Positions 8,105 through 16,931 of a DNA stretch of 51,693 nt are shown here, one piece after another. Below the pieces are notes generated by a model. That model made no database searches. It was not told the DNA's origin and saw nothing but the letters and a program-made list of their open reading frames with translations. Every line of letters starts with the position of its first letter. Within the stretch, counting starts at the first letter, position 1. The translations under genes and the position numbers were made by a program. Source of the DNA: an uncultured Nostoc sp. (GTDB taxonomy: Bacteria > Cyanobacteriota > Cyanobacteriia > Cyanobacteriales > Nostocaceae); contig NZ_CALMFY010000230.1 of the NCBI RefSeq assembly GCF_937863485.1, positions 1 to 51,693 on the forward strand, in the 5' to 3' direction.

Positions 8105-8362
8105 AACTTGATTAAAATCCAAAAACCCTCTGGAACTGACGCAATATCCTTAAGTCTAGGACAGAAATTAAATTTAGAACAAATAGAGGGTACAGAACCA
8201 AATACATCTCTGATATTTTGGAGCGAAAAGGGTTTGTCACTACAAGCAATTGTCTCTAAACCTAACTTTGGCACATTGCGGCTGGAACTGCGTCCGACTT
8301 TGCGTTCTCCGGGCGATCGCTCGTTATATATTATGGATGATGGTAGGATTAACGTGTTTTAG
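8105..8362 (+). pseudogene. 3' remnant of an unrecognised cyanobacterial gene
   Basis: The plus strand encodes about 85 residues ending in a stop, with stretches such as ISLSLGQKLNLEQIEGTEPN, WSEKGLSLQAIV and DRSLYIMDDGRINVF. The composition is protein-like and its codon use resembles the host. The open frame continues upstream only as antisense to the SDR gene, so the 5' part appears lost where the GC-rich segment begins. I do not recognise the family. It could instead be an intact small gene with a start I cannot place. Confidence 0.45.
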
Positions 8363-8443
8363 ATAGTAAATAATGTTATTAATTATGAGTTAAGAAACAA
8401 CTTTCGATTCAACACTCATAACTGAAAACTCCTAACTTTTATT

Positions 8444-10543
8444 GTGCTAGACCGAGCTGTATCTGAACTATCAAAACCTAACAAGCGCTTACCTAATCAG
8501 CGCTGGCAAATTTATCCACAAAAACCAGAATTTGCCCAAAAGCTGGCGGTTTTGACAAATATTTCCCCCATTATCAGTCAGTTGCTGATTAATCGGGGTA
8601 TGGAAACACCAGAACAGGTACAAGCATTTTTAAATCCAGAGTCTTTAGTTTTGCCTTCGCCGTTGGAAGATTTCCCAGATTTGGTGATTAGTTTGGAGTT
8701 GTTGCAAAATGCGATCGCCTCTCAAACAAAAATTGCTATTTGCGGTGACTACGACGCTGATGGAATGACTAGCACTGCTCTACTTTTACGTAGTCTCCGC
8801 ACTTTAGGCGCACAAGTAGATTATGCTATTCCTAGTCGGATGCACGAAGGCTACGGTATTAATAAACGCATAGTTGAAGAATTCCACAGCGAAGGTGTAG
8901 GACTAATTCTGACTGTAGATAATGGCATATCTGCGTTTGAACCAGTTGCTAGAGCTAGAGAACTTGGTCTTGCAGTGATTATCACCGATCACCACGATAT
9001 CCCCCAAAAATTACCGCCAGCGAATGCTATCCTCAACCCTAAACTGATAGCTGAATCCTCACCTTATCGGGGTGTTGCTGGTGTTGGTGTTGCCTACATT
9101 TTGGCAGTGTCTCTAGCACAACAACTAGGGGAGACTAAAGGCTTGATCCAGCCGATGTTAGCACTATTTACACTGGGAACGATCGCAGATTTAGCTCCCT
9201 TAACTGGTGTGAATCGCCGCTGGGTAAAACGTGGTTTACAGCATTTACCCAAATCCAACTTGGCTGGGGTGCAGGCGTTAATTCAGGTAGGCGGCGTACA
9301 GGCGCGGGGAGCAGGGGAGCAGGGGAGCAAGGAAGAAAATCCAAAATCCAAAATCCAAAATCCAAAATCCCTAAAGCCTGAAGATATCGGGTTTCGCCTG
9401 GGGCCACGAATTAATGCTATTGGTCGGATTGGTAATCCCCAGACTGTGATTGAATTGCTGACTACAGATGATATGGGGGTGGCGCTAGAAAGAGCAATGC
9501 AGTGCGAACAAATCAACGCCTCTCGCCAGCTAATGTGTGAGCAAATTGAACAAGAAGCGATCGCTTATGTAGAGACAGAATTTGTTGCGTCCCTACAAAA
9601 AGACCGTGTATTAGTTGTTGTTCAACCCAATTGGCATCATGGCGTTATTGGTATCGTTGCCTCCCGCTTGGTCGAACGCTATGGCGTTCCCGTGTTTATC
9701 GGTACTTATGAGGATGAGGAACATATACGCGGTTCAGCACGCTCAATTCCAGAGTTTCATGTATTTGAAGCTTTGGAATATTGTCACGATTTACTAGGGA
9801 AATTTGGCGGACACAAAGCAGCCGGGGGATTCTCTCTACCAGCAGCGAATTTACAGGTGTTGCGATCGCGTTTGATTGAGTTTGCTAACCAGTGTCTTGA
9901 ACCTCAGCATCTCAAGCCTCTGCTCAAAATTGATGCCGAAGTCAATCTCAATCACATTAATCAGCAGCTTTATCAACAGCTTAATGCTTTACACCCCTGC
10001 GGTATGGACAACCCCGATCCAGTTTTTTGGACACCTAATGTTCAAGTGGTTGAGCAAAAAATCGTTGGTAAGGGTCACATTAAACTGACAATTGCTCAAA
10101 CTATTGATAATCAGGAGTACAAAATTAAAGCGATCGCTTGGCGTTGGGGCGACTATTTTCGCTTACCACCGCGAGTCGATGTCGCTTACAAACTGCGAGA
10201 AAATTACTTTAACGGTAACACCACCATCGAGCTAGAGTTAATAGGTGTTAGACTGCCAATTCAGCTTCAACAATTTTTTGCTTCGCCACCTACCCCATCA
10301 AGCACAACTTTTGAATACAACCAGCGGCATTATACTTGTGGTTTCTATAAAAACGGTATTGAAGCAGAATTAAGAATTAAAAATTCTGAAGGCAAAGTTT
10401 TAGCCATGCAGCCAGGACATACAATCGGTTTGCTAGGCACTAATCGTCAAAACGCCAAAGAAGTTGATATTTCTCAGCCACAGTATGACAGTATTATTCA
10501 AGTTGCCCTTCAGGCGTTATCAGTGCTGAGTGCTGAGTGCTGA
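8444..10543 (+). CDS. recJ: Single-stranded-DNA exonuclease RecJ
   Basis: A 699-residue DHH-family 5'-3' exonuclease acting in recombination and mismatch repair. Motifs: CGDYDADGMTST (motif I), VDNGISAFE, ITDHHDI (DHH), and in the DHHA1 region GHKAAGGFSL; an OB-type domain follows. The start is GTG without a strong ribosome site. Two parts are repeat-derived: an in-frame insertion at about residues 283-311 and the last residues (LSVLSAEC) encoded by GAGTGCT repeats. The insertion precedes the conserved block FRLGPRINAIGRIG, so the fold is probably kept. Confidence 0.93.
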   Translation: MLDRAVSELSKPNKRLPNQRWQIYPQKPEFAQKLAVLTNISPIISQLLINRGMETPEQVQAFLNPESLVLPSPLEDFPDLVISLELLQNAIASQTKIAICGDYDADGMTSTALLLRSLRTLGAQVDYAIPSRMHEGYGINKRIVEEFHSEGVGLILTVDNGISAFEPVARARELGLAVIITDHHDIPQKLPPANAILNPKLIAESSPYRGVAGVGVAYILAVSLAQQLGETKGLIQPMLALFTLGTIADLAPLTGVNRRWVKRGLQHLPKSNLAGVQALIQVGGVQARGAGEQGSKEENPKSKIQNPKSLKPEDIGFRLGPRINAIGRIGNPQTVIELLTTDDMGVALERAMQCEQINASRQLMCEQIEQEAIAYVETEFVASLQKDRVLVVVQPNWHHGVIGIVASRLVERYGVPVFIGTYEDEEHIRGSARSIPEFHVFEALEYCHDLLGKFGGHKAAGGFSLPAANLQVLRSRLIEFANQCLEPQHLKPLLKIDAEVNLNHINQQLYQQLNALHPCGMDNPDPVFWTPNVQVVEQKIVGKGHIKLTIAQTIDNQEYKIKAIAWRWGDYFRLPPRVDVAYKLRENYFNGNTTIELELIGVRLPIQLQQFFASPPTPSSTTFEYNQRHYTCGFYKNGIEAELRIKNSEGKVLAMQPGHTIGLLGTNRQNAKEVDISQPQYDSIIQVALQALSVLSAEC
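9290..9372. repeat. In-frame repeat insertion inside recJ
   Basis: The DNA runs through GGGGAGCAGGGGAGCA and then a tandem CCAAAAT heptamer tract, both typical of intergenic Nostocales repeats. It is read in frame as a low-complexity peptide (ARGAGEQGSKEENPKSKIQN) within RecJ. The same heptamer tract encodes the start of the epimerase at 44.7 kb, and the GGGGAGCAGGGG element recurs inside the RND gene at 46.0 kb. Confidence 0.8.
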
Positions 10544-10627
10544 GTGATGAGTTATGAATTATGAATTATGAATTAACTTCTCATTCCTAACTCTTAACTG
10601 TCAACTCCTTAGTCAGCACTCAGCACT
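10522..10627. terminator. Long inverted repeat between convergent recJ and psb30
   Basis: A perfect 15-bp inverted repeat: AGTGCTGAGTGCTGA (10522-10536) pairs with TCAGCACTCAGCACT (10613-10627), with a 76-base loop containing ATGAATT tandem repeats. The left arm overlaps the recJ stop and the right arm ends beside the psb30 stop. It may help end both convergent transcripts, but it lacks a U-tract and is also a common repeat type. Confidence 0.45.
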
Positions 10628-10628
10628 A

Positions 10629-10772
10629 TTATAGGTTGCCGTTGCGAAATGCCAGCAAAAAGATTACTGCTGGCCCAGCAATCACAATTAGCGCCACGGA
10701 CAGCAATTGGAAAATAACTTCCCAATTGATACTGATAAAAGCGTTAAACAAGTCAGACACAGCGTCAAACAT
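10629..10772 (-). CDS. psb30: Photosystem II protein Psb30 (Ycf12)
   Basis: A 47-residue single-span membrane protein. After MFDAVSDLFNAFISI comes NWEVIFQLLSVALIVIAGP and then an AVIFLLAFRNGNL tail, which matches the family pattern (E-x-I-x-Q-L, A-G-P, F-L-L-A-x-R-x-G-x-L). Psb30 is a peripheral low-mass photosystem II subunit in the thylakoid, near cytochrome b559. A strong ribosome site (AGGAGAAGAGG) precedes the ATG. The gene is convergent with recJ. Confidence 0.9.
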   Translation of the reverse strand: MFDAVSDLFNAFISINWEVIFQLLSVALIVIAGPAVIFLLAFRNGNL

Positions 10773-11204
10773 TTTTCCTCTTCTCCTGCCAATTGTCTTG
10801 AAAAATTCAATAACTTAGTTATAAAACCCGCAATCGATCATATCTGGCTATGGCCTGCTAAATTTAATTTACTTAACAAAATTATAAGAAAAGACATAAA
10901 AAAGTAAAATAGGAAGATTGGGCATGGGGGATGCGGCACTTGTACTGAGCGTATCCCTACGGGGAAGCAAGCTACGCGTAGCGTCTCCAAGAGTTGTCGT
11001 AAAGCCTGCGGTATAGCTACGCCCTAAGCGCCAGCCTCTCCTTGGCGCAGCCTCTCGTAGAGAAGAGTTGTGTTGGGCATTGGAAATTAATTTCTCCCTT
11101 GTCCCCCTTGTCCGTTTAAGAAGGGTTTGCAAATGTCAACTAGCAAACGCACATCTAGGGGATGATATAAAATGTCATCTTCGTTGTCATAACTCAAGGG
11201 TTTT
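10773..11204. repeat. Intergenic region with GCGTAGCGTCT-type dispersed repeat
   Basis: No gene is seen. From 10930 to 11066 lies a dispersed repeat whose core GCGTATCCCTACGGGGAAGC, continuing to AAGCTACGCGTAGCGTCT, is nearly identical to 49848-49886 inside the STAND gene and is found inverted near 49190-49232. The remaining DNA is AT-rich and should include the psb30 promoter. Confidence 0.65.
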
Positions 11205-11834
11205 ATGGGAATGAAATCTTCAAATTCGTTTTTAGTGGTAGCACTGGCGATCGCTTCAGTAAGTTTTCCCGTATCTGTCAAAGCCGATACTGTGAATGCC
11301 CGTTGCGATGTATTCCCAAAAGGAGAAGACCGCGCCACATCTTCTGGTCCCTGTACTTTTTCCCAACGTCAGGGTGCGGTTAGCATTCAACTAGAAAATG
11401 GTCGTAGCTATGACCTGCTCCCTTCGGGTAATCGACCCGGCAATTATCGCGATCAAAATGGTGATGCTGCCTATCGACAAGCTGGACTGGGTGACAAAGG
11501 ACAGATTTATCGCCTTGCCACTGAGTCGATTTATGTCTATTGGGATACAGCTTCCTCTAGACAAAACTCAGGTAACAGAAATCGTAGGGCTGCTGCTAGG
11601 CGTCAGCCTGAAGCGGGTACTACCGTCGCTCGGTTGAGTGATTTAGTGGGTGCACGGGCAGGACAGGCAGAAAACACAGTGAAAGAACGGGGCTATCGAT
11701 GGGTCAAGAGTGATGATTCGGGCTACAGCTACTGGCTAGAAGGCAAAACCAACTACTGTATAACGATCCAAACAGACCAAGGACGCTACCAATCGATTGT
11801 TTACACGGGGGGTCCACAGGATTGTAAGAATTAG
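11205..11834 (+). CDS. Secreted protein of unknown function
   Basis: A 209-residue protein with a clear signal peptide (about residues 1-27, ending VKA). The mature part has a domain with Cys34 and Cys50 and a second module near the C-terminus, LVGARAGQAENTVKERGYRW, followed by YSYWLEGKTNYCITIQTDQGRY with two Cys likely bridging. A basic, Arg-rich linker joins them. I do not recognise an enzyme family. The start Met is followed by a second Met at position 3. It probably acts in the periplasm or outside the cell. Confidence 0.75.
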   Translation: MGMKSSNSFLVVALAIASVSFPVSVKADTVNARCDVFPKGEDRATSSGPCTFSQRQGAVSIQLENGRSYDLLPSGNRPGNYRDQNGDAAYRQAGLGDKGQIYRLATESIYVYWDTASSRQNSGNRNRRAAARRQPEAGTTVARLSDLVGARAGQAENTVKERGYRWVKSDDSGYSYWLEGKTNYCITIQTDQGRYQSIVYTGGPQDCKN

Positions 11835-12348
11835 TTGCTATCTGGACAAACAATCCAATTTGGAGGGCACTGAGAGGATGTCCTAAAAGGTAGCCGAGAA
11901 ACGTGAAACTCGCATTCCTTGATTCAGGCACAATGTATGAGAATTCCCTTGGACGATGCTTATTCACGAAATAATCAGCGTTTCATACATTGTGCTTTAA
12001 GGAGTGGATGTTCCCATATTTGATTGCAGGTCTGAGCGATTAGCATTGCAGATCGCTACATCTAACACTCAACTTCTACATCGCACCGCTACAACAATCG
12101 GGAAAAGCGCATCATTAAAACATCACGGTTTGGTTTAACGGCTGCTAGCTACTACTACTACTGCTGCTTGTGTTAGTGGGCAGTTTGGGAATTAGCCAAA
12201 AGAGGAACTGCTCCTGCGATCGCGTCTGCACCAACATGAAGTCTTCACTGCCAAACAAGAAGGTCTTGATGCCACCGATGGAGCGAGATAAAAACTGCGA
12301 AGACATAGGTTTCATCTTTGTCTTGACGAAACCCAACAATACAGCAGA
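11835..12348. other. Intergenic region with one inverted repeat
   Basis: No supported gene. A perfect 13-bp inverted repeat pairs GCACAATGTATGA (11928-11940) with TCATACATTGTGC (11983-11995) around a 42-base loop. This could be a degenerate mobile-element end or a regulatory hairpin. Short frames at 12145-12352 have low-complexity, unconvincing translations. Confidence 0.45.
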
Positions 12349-13050
12349 CTAGAAACGAGTTCTGCCACTGCTCCAGTCGCCTGAATCACAAGTACCACGG
12401 AAATGCTCAATCCCATTAATGGCAATCCGTCCACTGCGTCTATCGATTTCAACACGCGGATGATTTAGCCCATTCACTCGGTATTTTCCCGTGATTTGCT
12501 CAGGTGTGACACGGAGATTGTTGAGGTTCCACCATCCATCACTACCTCCTGAATTAATTGGCGGGATGAGCTTTCCGCCCAGATGAATTTTTCCCTGCAT
12601 ATTACGAATCTCGACTTGAACCTCGGAATCGAACTCGTCTGTCGAAGACTCTACACGATTTTGCAGTTCATAGCGATCGCGACGTGAGTTCCATTCATAG
12701 CTGTTGCGGTTTTCAAGACTTGGTTTGCGACCTTCACCGTAGCAGATTAAGGTCAGTCTTTGCAGCATTGAGTTGTCACTGTTGCGCTCAGGTGCGCCTT
12801 GCTCCCGGAGATAGGTATCGATCGCAGTTTGAGCTTTACCAATTTCTCTTGAACTACAGGAACGACCATTTTGAAGTAGCTCCCCTTGAGGGCTAAAAAG
12901 GACAGTGCAACCGCTTCCTCGCGTCATCCCCGTCACACTGAAATTACCGTTGTCTACAGTGTCGATCATCGCTTGAGCATTCACAGAACTCGCGACTGTA
13001 AGTGTAAGTAAACCCAGCGCGATCGGCGTTAAAGCCCGCAATGTTTTCAT
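12349..13050 (-). CDS. Secreted protein of unknown function
   Basis: A 233-residue protein with a signal peptide (MKTLRALTPIALGLLTLTVA, cleavage near VNA-QA). The mature part has a beta-rich, Arg-rich composition with conserved-looking GGSDGWWNLNNLRVTPEQITG and GRYRVNG-like segments. Cys pairs (CTVLF, CSS, CYG, CDSGD) suggest disulfides and a periplasmic or outer-membrane location. No enzyme motif was recognised. It points toward the secreted unknown at 11.2 kb; both contain short Cys-bearing modules but no clear homology was seen. Confidence 0.75.
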   Translation of the reverse strand: MKTLRALTPIALGLLTLTVASSVNAQAMIDTVDNGNFSVTGMTRGSGCTVLFSPQGELLQNGRSCSSREIGKAQTAIDTYLREQGAPERNSDNSMLQRLTLICYGEGRKPSLENRNSYEWNSRRDRYELQNRVESSTDEFDSEVQVEIRNMQGKIHLGGKLIPPINSGGSDGWWNLNNLRVTPEQITGKYRVNGLNHPRVEIDRRSGRIAINGIEHFRGTCDSGDWSSGRTRF

Positions 13051-13243
13051 TGTTATGTTAATTGTTGTTTTGAATAAATATAAATTGATTGGATCACTCT
13101 ATTACCAAGAGGTTAAATGGTAAAGTCAGTATTTTGAGATACAGTTTTTGAATTCAAAATAAGCTAACTGAAGCCAATAATCCAGAGCGATCGCAAAAGG
13201 TTTTAGCAGTTCTGATAAGTTATTCGTTTCCGGCTGATAATCC

Positions 13244-15007
13244 TCAATTTGCGTCAATTTGAATATTGTTGGCTTCAAAGGCTTGCCGTACCCGTAGACG
13301 GAACTCTCGCCCAACACTCCATTGTTCCATAGGTGCCGTTTTAATCCAAACGCGCACTAACATACCCATGTGTGATAGGTCATCAATCCCCAACACTTGG
13401 GGCGATTCTAGTAGGCGATGGCGCCATTCTACTTCGCTATACAATTGTTTGCATACTTGCTTGAGAATCTCTAAAACCTGCTTGGGGTCGTTTTCATACG
13501 CCACTACAATAGAAAAGTCTACCCGCGACCAGAGGCGGGTTAGATTGCTGACATTCGTGATATTGCTATTGGGAATGGTAATTAGTTTACCTTCGTTATT
13601 ACGTAGTTGAGTTACCCGCAAGTTGAGATTTTCCACTAGTCCGCTTTTATCCCCAATCTCAATTACATCTCCCACAGCAAATTGATCCTCCATCAAAATC
13701 AAGCAGCCATTGACCAAATCTTTAATCAGACTTTGAGAACCAAGAGAAATGGCGATACCAATGACAGCGCCCCCTGCCAAAATTGAACTGGTAGGCATAT
13801 TAAATATGTTTAGAGACCGCAAGATACCCAAGGTGATGAAAACAAAAGTGATTAATCCTTTTAGTGCCCCGGAAACTGTTGCAGCTCGTAGCGCAATCCG
13901 TTGAGTTTCACTCAAAGGTAGAGAGGAATGGGTTGTCCAGACATCAGTGAGGCGGTCAATTAAGGTTTTGCCAATCCGAATTACAAGACTGATGAAAAAC
14001 CAAATAATCAGTAGCGCTAGGGGTCTGGCTAAAGCCTCCGTAGACCATCTCATGAGGTAGGGGACGCGATACATGATCACCACAATTCCGATGTACCACA
14101 TCAGAATAAATGCCCAAAACAGTAGCCATGTGAGCAGAGAATAGATCCCCAGTTGGCGCTTGAGGCTGAACTGTCGCCGGATCGTTTCTAGAAACTGCGA
14201 TCGCTGATGGGCGATCATGTCTGCATCTGTTTTCTTTTCGCTGGTCTCTATTGTGTGAATAGTTGTGGATGTTTCTGCCTCAGCTCGCTTGACCACACCC
14301 TGTTTTACCGCAGCTTTCTGCTCTTGATGGCGAACTTGCAATGCCGTCTGTTTACGAATTAAAGTTCGCCGCAATAACCACAACACAACACTCCCCAACA
14401 CTAAGCCGATGCTGATTTGCAGTGCCTGTCCAATTCGTTGCCACAATACCTTATGCGAGAAGAGTCTATTAATGCGTTCGACTTCTGCTTGTAATATTTT
14501 TTGCCACTCCTGCGCCAATACCTCCAGAGTTTTCCCGTGGTAGTCAGCATCTGGCTCTGTTACTGTTACCAGCCTTAAAGGACGAGTTGTTTGATCGTCA
14601 CTGAGCTGGAGGATTAAATCCTGATTCAGAATGGCAATAGAAACTATAGGAGTTTGTTTAGCTTTGTTAGTTCGGTTGAGCGCTCGCATGAGCCGTTGCG
14701 TTATTTCTTCAGCACGTACCTCTACTGGAAGAGATCCCTCTGGCGGTTGGCTACGATTAAAAACAGTGGGAGAGACAATCTCAAACAATAAGCTTCTGTC
14801 TAAGGGTGAATACACAGACGCAATTTCATACATACCGAGGCGGGTAACACCACTAGGTGGTTTGTGCGGATCGTTGGAGGCTGCGGTAGGTAAGGAAGGT
14901 AGTTGACTGTGAGCGATCGCACTCCAACCAAGCACCATTGCGATCGTCATTACACTGACTAGCACAAAACGAATTACTGAATGGAGGAAGCGATTAAACA
15001 GGAACAT
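13244..15007 (-). CDS. MscS-family mechanosensitive channel with periplasmic domain
   Basis: A 587-residue membrane protein. An N-terminal signal sequence (about 1-33) precedes a periplasmic domain of about 150 residues. One membrane span near 195-215, a charged Ala/Lys/Glu linker and three to four further spans (about 285-430) follow. The pore helix region reads SSILAGGAVIGIAISLGSQS. The MscS beta domain is recognisable in FAVGDVIEIGDKSGLVENLN and LITIPNSNITNVSNL. Such channels open under membrane tension and release solutes. The gene is monocistronic. Confidence 0.9.
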   Translation of the reverse strand: MFLFNRFLHSVIRFVLVSVMTIAMVLGWSAIAHSQLPSLPTAASNDPHKPPSGVTRLGMYEIASVYSPLDRSLLFEIVSPTVFNRSQPPEGSLPVEVRAEEITQRLMRALNRTNKAKQTPIVSIAILNQDLILQLSDDQTTRPLRLVTVTEPDADYHGKTLEVLAQEWQKILQAEVERINRLFSHKVLWQRIGQALQISIGLVLGSVVLWLLRRTLIRKQTALQVRHQEQKAAVKQGVVKRAEAETSTTIHTIETSEKKTDADMIAHQRSQFLETIRRQFSLKRQLGIYSLLTWLLFWAFILMWYIGIVVIMYRVPYLMRWSTEALARPLALLIIWFFISLVIRIGKTLIDRLTDVWTTHSSLPLSETQRIALRAATVSGALKGLITFVFITLGILRSLNIFNMPTSSILAGGAVIGIAISLGSQSLIKDLVNGCLILMEDQFAVGDVIEIGDKSGLVENLNLRVTQLRNNEGKLITIPNSNITNVSNLTRLWSRVDFSIVVAYENDPKQVLEILKQVCKQLYSEVEWRHRLLESPQVLGIDDLSHMGMLVRVWIKTAPMEQWSVGREFRLRVRQAFEANNIQIDAN

Positions 15008-15118
15008 ATCTATGGGAAAGTGATTGAGTAGCTGATATTAGTGTCGGTCATCGTCCTACTTTAATTGCCTATAGCAATCCTAAATGAAATACAAATTAGT
15101 AGTATATTTATACCAAGA

Positions 15119-15471
15119 TTAAGTTCTTTACCAATCACCAAGAATTTGATCGAAGACTCTCAGAAGCACACCGCCTGTAATGCAGCGTATCCCAATCTCA
15201 AAGCACGCATGATCGCGCTCCTAAAAACACTTGGTAAGAAGCCCATTTTGATCGCAAGAACAGATAAAGCAGTGTCTGTGATACAGATGTGGGCAAACAG
15301 GCACTAGCAGGATTAACAAATGGCACATTGATAGAATTTCCCAATTTCGGGCATGGCGCTCTTGTATTTTCGCAATGTGCTAGAGATGTAGAAGCCGCGT
15401 TTGTGATGAATCCCACTTCTTCTCCCAATGCAGCGTGCAGGGAAGCTTTGAAAACTAAGTTCGTGTTGTAG
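15119..15471 (+). pseudogene. Broken alpha/beta hydrolase (TAP-like) gene
   Basis: Two adjacent plus frames carry pieces of one hydrolase family. The first (about 15150-15270) reads HTACNAAYPNLKARMIALL. After a frameshift near 15270-15290 the second reads GKQALAGLTNGTLIEFPNFG, HGALVFSQCARDVEAAF and a terminal KTKFVL with a stop at 15471. The second piece holds the catalytic-His region (GHG) of tripeptidyl-aminopeptidase-like hydrolases. The spacing is too short for the intact domain, so there is a frameshift plus a large internal deletion and loss of the 5' end. Confidence 0.6.
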
Positions 15472-15573
15472 GTTGTCATGGAGCATCCTGCTAAAGCCAA
15501 TGTCAAAGACCGTGACCGATTCTAAATGATACGTTACTCGCCTAATCCCCAATCCCCTACTCCCTAATACAAA

Positions 15574-16011
15574 ATGGCAACTTGGCAATGTGTAAAGCAA
15601 TGTGGAGCCTGCTGTAATCTTGATCCAGCAGAGCGTCCAGATTTGGATGAGTATCTCTCTCCACCAGAACTAGAACTTTATCTCAGCATGGTAGGTGAAG
15701 GGGGATGGTGCGTTAATTTCGACCATACCACGCGAGAATGCCGCATCTACTCAGATCGTCCTCGTTTCTGCCGTGTGGAATCAGAAGTGTTTCAAGATAT
15801 GTATGGGGTTGAACCAGAAGAAGTCAACGATTTTGCCATTGACTGCTGTCGCCAGCAAATAGAGGGAGTATATGGCGATCGCAGTTTGGAAATAATCCGC
15901 TTCAATAAAGCTGTTGGGTTGTCAAGAGGATGCAAGGACGCAAACACACCCGATAATTTTTTTGTCTTCATCTGTGGAGTTGCAATTTATTACAACAATC
16001 TGAGAATATGA
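15574..16011 (+). CDS. YkgJ/UPF0153-type cysteine-cluster protein
   Basis: A 145-residue protein with the family Cys pattern: C10, C13 and C14 (CGACC), then CVNFDHTTRECRIYSDRPRFC and a later DCC. The cluster is thought to bind metal, possibly zinc or Fe-S. No enzymatic role is established. It lies 39 bases before two half-size GDT1-type transporter genes on the same strand, which suggests a linked metal-related function. The last about 25 residues are poorly family-like. Confidence 0.85.
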   Translation: MATWQCVKQCGACCNLDPAERPDLDEYLSPPELELYLSMVGEGGWCVNFDHTTRECRIYSDRPRFCRVESEVFQDMYGVEPEEVNDFAIDCCRQQIEGVYGDRSLEIIRFNKAVGLSRGCKDANTPDNFFVFICGVAIYYNNLRI

Positions 16012-16050
16012 TAGAAATATGAAAGCAACCTAACAACAAAACTACTGCTC

Positions 16051-16479
16051 GTGAAACTTGACTCTGCTCCTTTGGACATTTCTGGCATATCTGAGACTGA
16101 GATTGAGCTAGAACTGAAAGACAGCACTGATTTTAACTTAACTCCAGCGATCGCCCAGCCAGTTCAGGCTGTAGTTGCGGATAGTCCTCAAAAGCAGCAA
16201 TCAGTGGTGGTAGTTTTTGGTACAACTTTTGTAACTATTTTTCTAGCAGAAATTGGAGATAAGACTCAGCTATCCACGCTGTTAATGAGCGCACAATCTC
16301 ATTCGCCGTGGGTTGTATTTATCGGATCTGCGGCTGCGTTAATAACCACCAGCTTATTAGGTGTGCTTTTAGGTAGTTGGATAGCCAGCCGACTCAGCCC
16401 GAAAACTATAGAAAAATCAGCAGGCGTAATGTTGTTGGTGATTTCCCTAATGCTGTTTTGGGATATATTGCAAGGTTAG
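16051..16479 (+). CDS. GDT1/TMEM165 (UPF0016) half-transporter, first of a pair
   Basis: A 142-residue protein with a polar N-terminal extension of about 50 residues and then three membrane segments. The family signature E-x-G-D-K-(T/S) is at 67-72 (EIGDKT). Full-length GDT1 proteins contain two such repeats; this gene supplies one and the next gene the other. Cyanobacterial relatives (Mnx) export manganese from the cytosol. The start is GTG. The two subunits probably form a heterodimer with inverted topology; the substrate (Mn2+ or Ca2+) is inferred. Confidence 0.85.
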   Translation: MKLDSAPLDISGISETEIELELKDSTDFNLTPAIAQPVQAVVADSPQKQQSVVVVFGTTFVTIFLAEIGDKTQLSTLLMSAQSHSPWVVFIGSAAALITTSLLGVLLGSWIASRLSPKTIEKSAGVMLLVISLMLFWDILQG

Positions 16480-16592
16480 TTAGAAGTCGTTAAATTTTGG
16501 ATTTTAGATTTTAGATTTTGGATTGGTAATTTGTAATTGCTCCGCTTCCTGTGCTTCCTCATCTCCTCTGCTCCCCCATCCCCCTTAATTAT

Positions 16593-16895
16593 ATGGATTG
16601 GCATCTTTTAGGACTAAGCTTTATTACAGTTTTTTTATCAGAATTGGGTGACAAAAGTCAGCTAGCGGCGATCGCACTTTCAGGGCGTTCTAATTCTCCG
16701 CGTGCAGTATTTTTTGGCGCAGCAGGCGCACTGCTGTTGACAAGCTTGTTGGGAGCATTAGCAGGGGGAGCAGTAGCAGAATTATTACCTACACGCTTGT
16801 TAAAAGCGATCGCTGCTGTGGGATTTGCCGTCCTCGCTGCACGCCTGCTGTTATTTAACAATAAACCATCGACGGATTCTGAACAAACACCATAA
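16593..16895 (+). CDS. GDT1/TMEM165 (UPF0016) half-transporter, second of a pair
   Basis: A 100-residue protein from the ATG at 16593. The upstream in-frame residues come from a C/T-rich repeat and are discarded. The signature is ELGDKS (17-22), within the first of three membrane segments. It complements the preceding gene to give the two E-x-G-D-K motifs required for cation transport. About 110 bases of repeat-like DNA (ATTTTGGATTTTAGA tract and CTCCTCTGCTCCCCC) separate the genes, which may weaken translational coupling. Confidence 0.85.
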   Translation: MDWHLLGLSFITVFLSELGDKSQLAAIALSGRSNSPRAVFFGAAGALLLTSLLGALAGGAVAELLPTRLLKAIAAVGFAVLAARLLLFNNKPSTDSEQTP

Positions 16896-16931
16896 CCAAA
16901 CGTGAGTTCGACGGCTCATGTGGTATTGCCT

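Noticed and set aside
7640..8362. A 240-codon plus-strand open frame
   Set aside because: Its first two thirds are antisense to the well-supported SDR gene and low in protein-like signal. Only the part after about 8105 looks like real protein.
10636..10907. Plus-strand small frames opposite psb30
   Set aside because: Antisense to psb30 or AT-rich noise without a ribosome site.
12145..12352. Two short opposing frames
   Set aside because: Low-complexity Ser run and no family-like motif; treated as intergenic.
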